6,980 bases of DNA from JBCDBL01 sp039183635 (GTDB taxonomy: Bacteria; Pseudomonadota; Alphaproteobacteria; Caulobacterales; Parvularculaceae): positions 1 through 6,980 of the forward strand of contig JBCDBL010000166.1 in NCBI GenBank assembly GCA_039183635.1, given 5' to 3'. Below are positions 1-5,805 of this stretch, one piece after another. The notes beneath the pieces were generated by a model, which did not search any database, was not told where the DNA came from, and saw nothing but the letters and a program-made list of their open reading frames with translations. The translations under genes were made by a program, and so were the position numbers. Each line of letters opens with the position of its first letter. Within the stretch, counting starts at the first letter, position 1.

Positions 1-158
1 TCCATGCCGATCAGACAACGAGGTCGTCCCTCGAAAAATGCAAGAAATTGGCCGCGCCGGAGCTGACGACGCGCCACGGCCTTACCGCCTTCATCAACAC
101 CGTGGATTTGAATGACATTCTTGGCGAGATCGACGCCGACTGTGCTAAGCTCTGACAT
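1..158 (-). CDS. IS110-family transposase, N-terminal fragment (cut by window edge)
   Basis: Reading from the ATG at 158 towards base 1 gives 52 codons with no stop before the edge. The product begins MSELSTVGVDLAKN and continues with VIQIHGVDEGGKAVARRQL, ending in CLIGM. This is the characteristic start of IS110/IS1111 transposases (DEDD, RuvC-like nuclease fold). Asp10 in the GVDLAKN motif is expected to be the first catalytic acid, and the LIGM-E/D motif at the edge should carry the second (the last, incomplete codon begins GA). A strong ribosome binding site (AAAAGGAG, 165-172) lies 6 nt before the ATG, which fixes the start. The enzyme would catalyse excision and insertion of its element, in this family guided by a bridge RNA. 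The rest of the gene is outside the window, so whether it is intact cannot be judged. It runs in the same direction as the gsp operon, downstream of it. Confidence 0.88.
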   Translation of the reverse strand, partial: MSELSTVGVDLAKNVIQIHGVDEGGKAVARRQLRRGQFLAFFEGRPRCLIGM

Positions 159-230
159 GGATGGCTCCTTTTGCTCGGGACAATGACACCCAACTATGGC
201 GCAATGCGACGCCGGGAGCAGGAGCCATCC
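159..230. repeat. Inverted repeat enclosing the transposase leader
   Basis: GGATGGCTCC (159-168) and GGAGCCATCC (221-230) are perfect 10-bp inverse complements. With a three-base bulge (TTT, around 169-171) the pairing continues through TGCTC (172-176) against GAGCA (216-220). A smaller hairpin, GGCG (198-201) with CGCC (210-213), sits inside the loop. In the transposase mRNA the AAGGAG ribosome binding site falls inside the stem, so read-through transcripts from the gsp operon could fold to hide it. The outer arm is also a candidate subterminal IS repeat. The pairing is seen in the sequence; both functions are inferred. Confidence 0.65.
165..172 (-). promoter_or_regulatory. Ribosome binding site of the transposase
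   Basis: AAAAGGAG on the minus strand, 6 nt before the ATG at 158. It decides the start of the transposase fragment and lies within the inner arm of the inverted repeat at 159-230. Confidence 0.75.
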
Positions 231-311
231 ACACCATCAATTGAAGAAGAGGCGCTTTAGAAGACCAGCCGGGAACGCTGGATCGGAGGTCCGCGCCGTC
301 TTCCGTCCGCT

Positions 312-854
312 CTACGGCCTGTCTGGATTACGGCAGCCTGCGATGCCGGTCACAGGCGCGACCATCTCCCAGCCGTTCGCCTGGGACAAGCGCAAGGCGC
401 CCGACGGCAGCGTGAGACCGGAGGCCGTCTCCTCCCCCAACGCCACTGAAACGTCCAGGCGCATTTCGGTTGGGGAGACAAAGCTTTGTTCTGAATACTG
501 CTGGAAGAACGCATCGCCGGAAACCTCCGTACGGGCGAACCGCACCTCTGCGCCGGCGATGTTCATAACCGCGCCGCGGCGATCATCCCCGCTGAAATAA
601 ACCAGACGAGGCTGGGGGGGCAAGCTCCACAAAAACATGCCGCACTCCCCTGGCGCCATTTGGCGCGGCGGCAATTCGGCAAGACGAAACCCTTCATCGG
701 ACAGGTCCCCGCTTGCAGGAGGCGATGGGCGCGCCGGCCCGTCGCCCGCCTTGGACACGTTCGGCGCACCAGCGCCGCCGGCGCAGGCGACAAGACCGGA
801 CAGGCCGCAAATCGCCATGGCCCTTATTAATTTATATGTCGCAAAGCCCATCAT
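312..854 (-). CDS. Predicted lipoprotein of unknown function, last gene of the T2SS operon
   Basis: The 180-residue product starts with a basic, then hydrophobic segment ending in a lipobox, L21-V22-A23-C24. It should be lipidated at Cys24 after signal peptidase II cleavage. Alanine at +2 is compatible with export to the outer membrane. Residues 25-50 are a low-complexity Ala/Gly/Pro/Ser linker. The rest (about 52-180) looks like a small, mainly beta-strand periplasmic domain with LPPRQMAPGECGMFLW at 61-76. It has just two cysteines, C71 and C174, which could form a disulfide. The gene follows gspN by 11 nt; AGGA at 861-864 is 6 nt before the ATG, so it is very likely co-transcribed with the gsp genes. 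An outer-membrane accessory role, such as helping the secretin or the substrate, is possible from position alone. It does not look like a GspS pilotin, which is shorter and helical. It could also be an unrelated passenger. Confidence 0.85.
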   Translation of the reverse strand: MMGFATYKLIRAMAICGLSGLVACAGGAGAPNVSKAGDGPARPSPPASGDLSDEGFRLAELPPRQMAPGECGMFLWSLPPQPRLVYFSGDDRRGAVMNIAGAEVRFARTEVSGDAFFQQYSEQSFVSPTEMRLDVSVALGEETASGLTLPSGALRLSQANGWEMVAPVTGIAGCRNPDRP

Positions 855-860
855 GATGCG

Positions 861-864
861 TCCT
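861..864 (-). promoter_or_regulatory. Ribosome binding site of the terminal lipoprotein gene
   Basis: AGGA on the minus strand, 6 nt before the ATG at 854 and just past the gspN stop codon (866-868). It supports the first of two adjacent ATG codons (854 and 851) as the start. Confidence 0.5.
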
Positions 865-865
865 A

Positions 866-1615
866 TTAAGATATGAGTTCGGACAAGCGCAAGACGCCGT
901 CTTGGGTGTATTCAAAACCGCTATCCTTGCGCTGGAAGCCCAATAGCGTCAGCACGCCGCCAAGGTTCGGGTCTTCCGTTTCAACGCTGGCTCGAAAAAC
1001 ATAGGCGAGATTCGGCCGAACTTCCGTCGTCAACATGATGCGCTGCCCGTTCTCAACGCCGGACAGGGGCAGGACAAGAACGCCGTCGGCGCACGCAGCC
1101 GCACCGCTGAGGGTGGGACCGGTCCAGTCCCAACGGGGATCGTCCTGGGCCAGGACGTCTGTCCACAAATCAGCTTCAGCCCTGCGGCAACCGGAAGGAC
1201 CGAACGCGATCGCTTTCACGTCGGCGGTGACAAGACCCGCCTGGCGCGGCGCATTCGCAATGGAAATACTGAGACGCTCCAGATCGCCCTTCAACTTCGC
1301 ATCGCGCAGCGCAACGCCGCCAAAGGCGCCGCGCTCCAAAACACCGCGCCCCTCTGCGCCGACGCCGCGAAACGCAAATGAGACCCGCGCTTTCAGCAAC
1401 AGCAGGCTCGCCGGGCTCAATGAAACCTTTACATCGCCCAGCGGATGCCCGCCGAGATTGGCGTTGCGGAACGTCCCGCGCCAAACCGTGCCCTCCGCCT
1501 GTCCGTAGGCGAAGCTGTCATCCAAAAACGCGCCCGCCAGCGACAAAGGCGCCCGGGCGATGAGAAACGCAACCAGCGCGATCGCAAACGCTATGACAAG
1601 ACGCCGGACGCTCAT
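866..1615 (-). CDS. gspN: Type II secretion system protein N (GspN)
   Basis: The 249-residue protein has an N-terminal membrane anchor (about residues 5-22, preceded by RR) followed by a periplasmic, beta-rich domain. The GTVWRGTF motif at 42-49 and the following NANLGG fit the G-x-(L/V)-W-x-G start of GspN domains. The C-terminal part has two cysteines, C143 and C175, that may form a disulfide. GspN is an accessory T2SS component present in only some systems, and its exact role is not settled; it is thought to act in the inner membrane/periplasm alongside GspC, GspL and GspM. The ATG overlaps the gspM stop by 4 nt (ATGA), indicating translational coupling. An AGGGG stretch lies roughly 9 nt upstream. 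The position directly after gspM is the usual one. Length is typical for the family. Confidence 0.9.
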   Translation of the reverse strand: MSVRRLVIAFAIALVAFLIARAPLSLAGAFLDDSFAYGQAEGTVWRGTFRNANLGGHPLGDVKVSLSPASLLLLKARVSFAFRGVGAEGRGVLERGAFGGVALRDAKLKGDLERLSISIANAPRQAGLVTADVKAIAFGPSGCRRAEADLWTDVLAQDDPRWDWTGPTLSGAAACADGVLVLPLSGVENGQRIMLTTEVRPNLAYVFRASVETEDPNLGGVLTLLGFQRKDSGFEYTQDGVLRLSELIS

Positions 1616-2091
1616 GGGGCGGCCCCTACGCCGAAGACGATATCAGCCCGCACCGTTTGGGCGTCGTCGTTCGCCCGTATAGACGCGCGCATGACATTGA
1701 CGCCATGCTCCCTTTGAAGACGATCGAGCCATTGGAACAACAGCTTTGCGTCAATGTCGGACAGCAGCATGCTGACGCCCCGTTCAGATGGCTGCACCGT
1801 ATTTATGGAGACCCCCATGGAACGGGCGAGGCCGCTGGCGGCGCTGCGCACCGCATCGGGGCTCGACGGCGCGACCCGGGCGTTTTTGCTGAGCGCGCGC
1901 GCCTCGGCGACGCCCGTCTCGACATCGTCAAGCAAAGCACGGGCGGCTGTGTAGTTGCGTTCCGCAGACTGTCGATAGCCATGCGCCGGCGCAATGACGA
2001 GCAAGACAAAGCCCACAAGCGCGGTCAGACCGCCAGCGACGCCGATCAGAGTTTTTTCACGGGGCGAAAGCCCGGCCCACCATTCGGTCAT
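1612..2091 (-). CDS. gspM: Type II secretion system protein M (GspM)
   Basis: The 159-residue bitopic inner-membrane protein begins MTEWWAGLSPREKTLIG, the typical GspM opening (Trp, then LSPRE). A single membrane segment follows at about residues 15-34. Next comes a helical, probably coiled-coil stretch (about 38-70), then a small periplasmic ferredoxin-like domain ending near VFGVGAAP. GspM pairs with GspL through the membrane and periplasmic domains and stabilises the assembly platform that drives pseudopilus growth. Its ATG overlaps the gspL stop by 4 nt (ATGA), and a GAGGCG sequence lies just upstream as a ribosome binding site. Size is normal for the family. The assignment rests on the N-terminal motif, topology and position between gspL and gspN. 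Confidence 0.92.
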   Translation of the reverse strand: MTEWWAGLSPREKTLIGVAGGLTALVGFVLLVIAPAHGYRQSAERNYTAARALLDDVETGVAEARALSKNARVAPSSPDAVRSAASGLARSMGVSINTVQPSERGVSMLLSDIDAKLLFQWLDRLQREHGVNVMRASIRANDDAQTVRADIVFGVGAAP

Positions 2092-3326
2092 GACGCACGC
2101 CTCACTATAATTTCACCGGCGATAACAGACCCTTCCTGGCGCGCCCGCCCCTCCTCCAGGCGCGCGCCCCGGGCGGCGATCTCGGATTTCAACTTCTCAA
2201 TATCAGAAAAATCTTTATATTGAATGTTCGCACGTAGATCGCCTTGCGCAGCGTCAAACCGCATCGCGTCCACTTTCACCGTATCTAACGTCTGCGTACT
2301 TTCAGATAGAACCACCGCAAGCTGTAAAAAGGCGGGCCCTCCGCCGCCGCGAAACTCCGATAACCGAATGCGCATGCGCGGCGGCAGGTCGGTTCTGGGG
2401 TCCCTGATCTGATCCTGGGGAAACGCCGCAGTATATGTCGCCTCCGCCCGCTTATACATCCGGTTCGCCTGGCGGTCATAATAAAACCCCTCGGACATTG
2501 CCGAGACTATAACGACCGCGGCGAGGCTCGCGGCAAGCGCAGCGGCCTTGCGCCAGACACGCACGCTCGCCCCCAACTCCCGCTTCGGCGCGTACTTGCC
2601 TTGCAAAAGGGTGAGCGGCGCCGCGCTCGCCCCGACCGCCAGGGTCTCGTACGCGGCGCGATCGGATAATCCAGGCGCAGTTTCAATAGAACGCCCCGAC
2701 GCCTCAGCGACATCGGATACAGAAGAAGCGAACGCTTTATCGTCTGTATAAAGATGCACCGTCTCCCAATCCGCGTCCATAAGAGCTGCGGGAACGACAT
2801 CAGCGGCTAAATCGCGCTCTATGGCGAAACCGCCTGCGTCGCCAAACCGCACAAGCGCTGTGTCCGCGACCTCAATAATCACGACCTCTCCCGGCGCAGC
2901 GGGCAAACACATATAATCCGGCGCAAGACGCGCGACCTTCAAACCCTCCCCCAAAAGACCTGTTAAAGAGGCCATGGCGTTCTCGGCGATCCAGCCGATG
3001 AGCCGGGGCGCATCCGGGCGTACGGGCTTCGTCCCGAGCGCCACATGCAGATCCGCCACATCGACCGCGACATCGTCCTCGATCAGAAACGGCGCAGAGA
3101 TCCGGGCCTGGGCTTCGCTTTTCGCCGGCGTCGCCATAAAGGCTGTGGAGACATCGACGCCGGGGGCGATGGCGATGACCTCGTCGGTCTCAAGGGCGGC
3201 GAGGGCCGCAAGACCGTCAAGGGCGACGACGCCGTCCTCGACAATGGCGCCGTCGGCGGCCGCAACCGCCCAACGGACCGTATCCTTGATGGCTTGGTCT
3301 AAAAATATGACGAGCGTGCGTTTCAA
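2088..3326 (-). CDS. gspL: Type II secretion system protein L (GspL)
   Basis: The 412-residue protein has the GspL layout. A large cytoplasmic actin-like domain (about 1-235) normally binds the N-terminus of the GspE ATPase. Then come the LLQGKYAPKRE motif (240-250), a single membrane helix (about 261-278) and a periplasmic ferredoxin-like domain (about 330-410). The FPQDQIRDPR segment (302-311) is typical of the region after the membrane helix. GspL transmits ATPase action to GspF, GspM and the pseudopilus. The start is TTG at 3326: it overlaps the gspK stop in a TTGA, has GGAG at 3334-3337 with a 7-nt spacer, and no ATG or GTG in the same frame lies close upstream. Translation is probably coupled to gspK. 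The cytoplasmic domain is divergent, but the motifs after residue 238 make the call firm. Confidence 0.94.
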   Translation of the reverse strand: MKRTLVIFLDQAIKDTVRWAVAAADGAIVEDGVVALDGLAALAALETDEVIAIAPGVDVSTAFMATPAKSEAQARISAPFLIEDDVAVDVADLHVALGTKPVRPDAPRLIGWIAENAMASLTGLLGEGLKVARLAPDYMCLPAAPGEVVIIEVADTALVRFGDAGGFAIERDLAADVVPAALMDADWETVHLYTDDKAFASSVSDVAEASGRSIETAPGLSDRAAYETLAVGASAAPLTLLQGKYAPKRELGASVRVWRKAAALAASLAAVVIVSAMSEGFYYDRQANRMYKRAEATYTAAFPQDQIRDPRTDLPPRMRIRLSEFRGGGGPAFLQLAVVLSESTQTLDTVKVDAMRFDAAQGDLRANIQYKDFSDIEKLKSEIAARGARLEEGRARQEGSVIAGEIIVRRAS

Positions 3327-4321
3327 TCCAGCGCTCCAAATCGACGGGACACGACGTTCACCTGCCCGGCTCCGGTTAACTCCAACTGGGAGTGCAGTTC
3401 AAAATACGCGCCGTTATAAACCACACGCGCCGCCAAGCTATAATATCGGGTCAAAAGACCCGTTAAAGCTTTGACATCTTCTTCAATATTTATCTGATTA
3501 AGGCCGTCCTGCCCCCAAAAGACTTCAACGTCATCATATCCATCTACGGGCCGGGCGGCGATGATCTCCTCGGCCTGCGACACGCTGAGATCATTCCCGG
3601 CCAGGGCGACGAGCAAGGGCGCATTGCGTTCCAGCAATGTATTGATATTGAGAATATTAGCCCTTGTCGTGGGCAAAACGCAGACATGGGGCGCGATAAC
3701 CCTGTAAATCTCGGAGGAAAATCCCGAAATGGCGCGCAGTTCGGAGATATCGGCCAACAACGCCGCCCCGGTGCGATAGGGCGGCTTGGCGATGGAATAG
3801 TCGTAATCTTCAGCCCCGTTCAATCCCGGCGCATCGTCGGCGTCGATCCAGTCCACAAGGGCTTCCGTCAAGGCCCCCGCCCCGGCCGCATCAATGTCCA
3901 ACGCCGTCAACAGCCGGTAAAAGCGGTCCGCGCCCGCCTTGTTGCGTGCATACGCGCCGGCGTCTTCGGCGGACACGACGCTGTTGAGATTAAAACAATT
4001 GGACCCATCGGAGATGACGCCCTCGATAACGCCGCCCTCGATTGGAAACCGCACGCCCTGCTGCGCCCAAAGATCGTTGCGTGTGGACCGGGTATTGTCG
4101 CGATCCCAGTCCCGAAAAATGACCCTGCGCGACAGTGTTTCTGCGCCCAGACCGTACCAGTAGGCCTGGTTATAGAGAGCGACATTGGTGGCGCGTCGAA
4201 GACCGAAACGGATATCGTCCATCACGGCGACAGCGACGGCGGACATGGCCGCCACCATCAACATGGCGGTAAGCAAAATGACCCCGCGCTCCGCATGATT
4301 TTGATCCGTATGCAGCGACAC
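3323..4321 (-). CDS. gspK: Minor pseudopilin GspK (pseudopilus tip)
   Basis: The 332-residue protein is the large minor pseudopilin. A short leader ends in ERG, and prepilin peptidase should cut after Gly13, leaving Val14 first. The mature +5 residue is Thr18 instead of Glu, as is usual for GspK. A hydrophobic helix spans about 14-34. Family landmarks in the periplasmic part are C109 followed by NLNS (111-114), DWIDADDAPGLNGAEDYDYS (157-176), PPYRTGAALLADISELR (180-196), C214, and NINT (225-228). C109 and C214 are placed to form the known disulfide, and the acidic 157-173 region fits calcium binding. GspK caps the pseudopilus together with GspI and GspJ. The start is GTG, sharing its G with the gspJ TAG stop, with GGGAG 7 nt upstream. 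All parts of a full-length GspK are present. Confidence 0.96.
   Translation of the reverse strand: MSLHTDQNHAERGVILLTAMLMVAAMSAVAVAVMDDIRFGLRRATNVALYNQAYWYGLGAETLSRRVIFRDWDRDNTRSTRNDLWAQQGVRFPIEGGVIEGVISDGSNCFNLNSVVSAEDAGAYARNKAGADRFYRLLTALDIDAAGAGALTEALVDWIDADDAPGLNGAEDYDYSIAKPPYRTGAALLADISELRAISGFSSEIYRVIAPHVCVLPTTRANILNINTLLERNAPLLVALAGNDLSVSQAEEIIAARPVDGYDDVEVFWGQDGLNQINIEEDVKALTGLLTRYYSLAARVVYNGAYFELHSQLELTGAGQVNVVSRRFGALD
3334..3337 (-). promoter_or_regulatory. Ribosome binding site supporting the TTG start of gspL
   Basis: GGAG on the minus strand within the end of gspK, 7 nt before the TTG at 3326. It is what decides for a TTG start rather than a later codon. Confidence 0.65.
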
Positions 4322-4923
4322 TACAGATCTCCCGCCACAAGAAACAATTGGCGCACTTCGCCAAACGCATCGTGGATGATTGTCATTTCAATTATATCCG
4401 GCAATGCGCCGGCGGCGCCGGCCTGACCGATCCAGGCGTCCCGCCGCACGCCGCTTGCAATGTAATTGATGTTGAGGTTCGTTACGCCGTTCAAAACCTG
4501 TCGCTCCGTCACCGGCGTTTCCGGCGTCGCATCAAGGCGCGGGCGGGCGCGGCGGATAAGAACGTCGTCCTCCAGCACATACTCCACATATTGCAAAGAC
4601 GACCGCGCCGCAGCGCCGCCGGGGTTTTCCCAGCCTGCCCGTGTAAAAGCGAGAATGACCTCGTCGGTGAGGTCCGCCGCCCCGAAAAAGCTCACCCCCT
4701 TGTCGCCAAAGGGACCGCGCACAGGCCGGGATCTCGCCTGAGCGAGATCGGCTTTCAGAACGGTGCGGAACAATTCCAACTCTCGCGTCCGCTCTGAGGC
4801 GGCCTCCAGGGCTTGCTGGCTTCGCAATGTAAACGTCAGCATCGAGACGCTGGCGGTCGAGATGACAGCGAAAACGAACAACGCCACCAGCATCTCGATC
4901 AATGTAAAACCGGCGTTGCGCAT
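4321..4923 (-). CDS. gspJ: Minor pseudopilin GspJ
   Basis: The 200-residue prepilin-like protein has a four-residue MRNA leader plus Gly5, followed by FTLIEMLVAL. Prepilin peptidase should cut after Gly5, N-methylation would fall on Phe6, and Glu10 is the conserved Glu+5. A hydrophobic helix runs to about residue 30 and the periplasmic beta domain follows. The segments QYVEYVLEDDVLIRRARP and VLNGVTNLNINY are typical of GspJ (strands around an L-x-R-x-x-x-P and a 'v.nl...y' region). GspJ joins GspI and GspK in the tip complex. The gene starts 3 nt after the gspI stop and its TAG shares a base with the gspK GTG. Length is typical and no damage is seen. Confidence 0.94.
   Translation of the reverse strand: MRNAGFTLIEMLVALFVFAVISTASVSMLTFTLRSQQALEAASERTRELELFRTVLKADLAQARSRPVRGPFGDKGVSFFGAADLTDEVILAFTRAGWENPGGAAARSSLQYVEYVLEDDVLIRRARPRLDATPETPVTERQVLNGVTNLNINYIASGVRRDAWIGQAGAAGALPDIIEMTIIHDAFGEVRQLFLVAGDL
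4329..4333 (-). promoter_or_regulatory. Ribosome binding site supporting the GTG start of gspK
   Basis: GGGAG on the minus strand, inside the last codons of gspJ and 7 nt before the GTG at 4321. It supports the GTG that overlaps the gspJ stop by one base. Confidence 0.65.
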
Positions 4924-4926
4924 GGG

Positions 4927-5292
4927 TTAATCACGCCCCCAAAATCCCGTGAGATCCGCAGCTTGCCGATCCTCTCCTTCGCGTTGAACAGACAGGTCAA
5001 TACGAAAGATGTCAGGGTCGGCGGTGGCGGATACTCTTTCTGTGAGCGTCCAATTCCGCCCCGCCAGTTCAATCTCGCCTTCGCTCTTCCCGGCCGGGGG
5101 CTGTTCCCGTTCGAACAGCAGTTCTATAAGACGGTTTTCAGCGACAATACCGGCGAGCGCCTTTTCCTCCATGGCCGCAACGGCTTTGGCGTTTTCTCCG
5201 GCGATCCTTACAAGGGCGAGCATAGCGACGCTGATGACGCCAAGGGCGACCACGACTTCAATCAGGGAAAATCCGCGTTCCTTGCCGCTCAT
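4927..5292 (-). CDS. gspI: Minor pseudopilin GspI
   Basis: The 121-residue prepilin-like protein begins MSGKERG followed by FSLIEVVVALGVISVAMLAL. Cleavage is expected after Gly7, with Phe8 as the mature N-terminus and Glu12 as Glu+5. The membrane/pilus-core helix covers about 8-30. AENRLIELL (51-59) is the typical GspI 'A.N.L.e' motif, and EIELAGRNWTLTERV matches the usual 'G....gr.W.......' strand region. GspI is thought to start tip assembly by binding GspJ and GspK. The ATG lies 12 nt after the gspH stop, with a weak GAAG (5299-5302) 6 nt upstream as the best ribosome binding site. Size and order between gspH and gspJ are normal. Confidence 0.94.
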   Translation of the reverse strand: MSGKERGFSLIEVVVALGVISVAMLALVRIAGENAKAVAAMEEKALAGIVAENRLIELLFEREQPPAGKSEGEIELAGRNWTLTERVSATADPDIFRIDLSVQREGEDRQAADLTGFWGRD

Positions 5293-5304
5293 ACTCTACT
5301 TCAG

Positions 5305-5805
5305 CTAAAGCCGCCCCATATGGATGTCGCCGTTCGCATCCGCGCCCACACGAATCTCAGCGCCGCCGCGCCCGAAGATCACCTCAAACGGCGTCGCCTC
5401 GCCTGTCGGGGAAAATCGCAAGGATGGCGCAGACGGCCGGCCCTCGTCCGCCCGGCGTCCGGCCGGCGTTCCTTCGATCTCATCATCATACGTCACATCG
5501 ACGCCTTGCGGCCAGGCGCGCCGTACATCCGCGGCGCGCCAATCGCCAGCTTCGTAGAGGTAAAACGCATACCCTCTGTCATCTACACTAAGCCCCACGG
5601 TCCGCCCGCCAACAATACTCTCGTCTGCGGCGTGTTTTACGTCCGCTGCGAAACGGCGCGCTGCATCTTTTAAAGTCGTGTCCTCCCGCGGCATGGACAA
5701 TACGACGACGCCGGCCATGAGGCCCATGATGAACACGACCGCCATCACCTCAATCAGCGTAAAGCCAGCTGTCTTTACGCGCTTATGGACGGCGGTTATT
5801 GCCAA
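5305..5805 (-). CDS. gspH: Minor pseudopilin GspH
   Basis: The 166-residue prepilin-like protein has leader AITAVHKRVKTAG then FTLIEVMAVVFIMGLMAGVV. Cleavage is expected after Gly14, giving mature Phe15 and Glu19 as Glu+5. The periplasmic domain has the GspH pattern: a helix with LKDAARRFAADVKHAADESI, then strands, then LRFSPTGEATPFEVIFGR, which is the family's conserved 'F.p.Ge..pf.v' end region. GspH links the tip to the GspG shaft. The only reasonable start is TTG at 5805; upstream in this frame there is no nearby ATG or GTG, and no later one precedes the prepilin site. The start overlaps the end of gspG by 10 nt and has no clear ribosome binding site, so translation likely depends on ribosomes finishing gspG. 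Confidence 0.93.
   Translation of the reverse strand: MAITAVHKRVKTAGFTLIEVMAVVFIMGLMAGVVVLSMPREDTTLKDAARRFAADVKHAADESIVGGRTVGLSVDDRGYAFYLYEAGDWRAADVRRAWPQGVDVTYDDEIEGTPAGRRADEGRPSAPSLRFSPTGEATPFEVIFGRGGAEIRVGADANGDIHMGRL

Larger units (their letters stand above)
1..237 (-). mobile_element. End of an IS110/IS1111-type insertion sequence (partial)
   Basis: The transposase start at 158 and the inverted repeat just upstream of it mark the transposase-proximal end of an insertion sequence. The outer boundary is not visible directly. I place it a few bases beyond the outer repeat arm (221-230) because IS1111-group elements carry subterminal inverted repeats a few bases in from the tip. The upstream non-coding end can be at most 153 nt if the neighbouring lipoprotein gene (stop at 312) is intact. 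That is short for the IS110 group, whose bridge RNA lies upstream of the transposase, and fits the IS1111 group better, where it lies downstream. The boundary and the group are inference. Confidence 0.6.

Noticed and set aside
11..193. A 60-residue minus-strand open frame overlapping the transposase start
   Set aside because: It is out of register with the IS110 transposase frame, which has the family motifs and a proper ribosome binding site.
159..215. A sigma-70 type promoter for the transposase
   Set aside because: Only a partial -10-like CATAGT is seen (around 192-197 on the minus strand), without a good -35 at the right distance. Elements of this family often make their promoter only at the circle junction.
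265..281. Possible transcription terminator after the lipoprotein gene
   Set aside because: CCAGC and GCTGG can form a 5-bp stem with a 7-nt loop, followed on the minus strand by TCTTCT, but the stem is short and there is no true T run. It is too weak to call.
196..600. A plus-strand open frame spanning the IS end and the lipoprotein gene
   Set aside because: It crosses the IS boundary and runs antisense to the lipoprotein, has no ribosome binding site and no recognisable product.
4265..4285. Missing Glu+5 in GspK as a sign of a defect
   Set aside because: Thr at +5 in place of Glu is a normal feature of GspK, so it is not a mutation.
3686..4426. A 246-residue open frame on the plus strand
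   Set aside because: It is antisense to gspK, which has all family motifs. The translation is compositionally odd and not recognisable.
4813..5673. A 286-residue open frame on the plus strand
   Set aside because: It lies antisense to the start of gspJ, all of gspI and most of gspH, which are firmly identified. Its translation shows no recognisable domain; it is a mirror of high-GC codon use.
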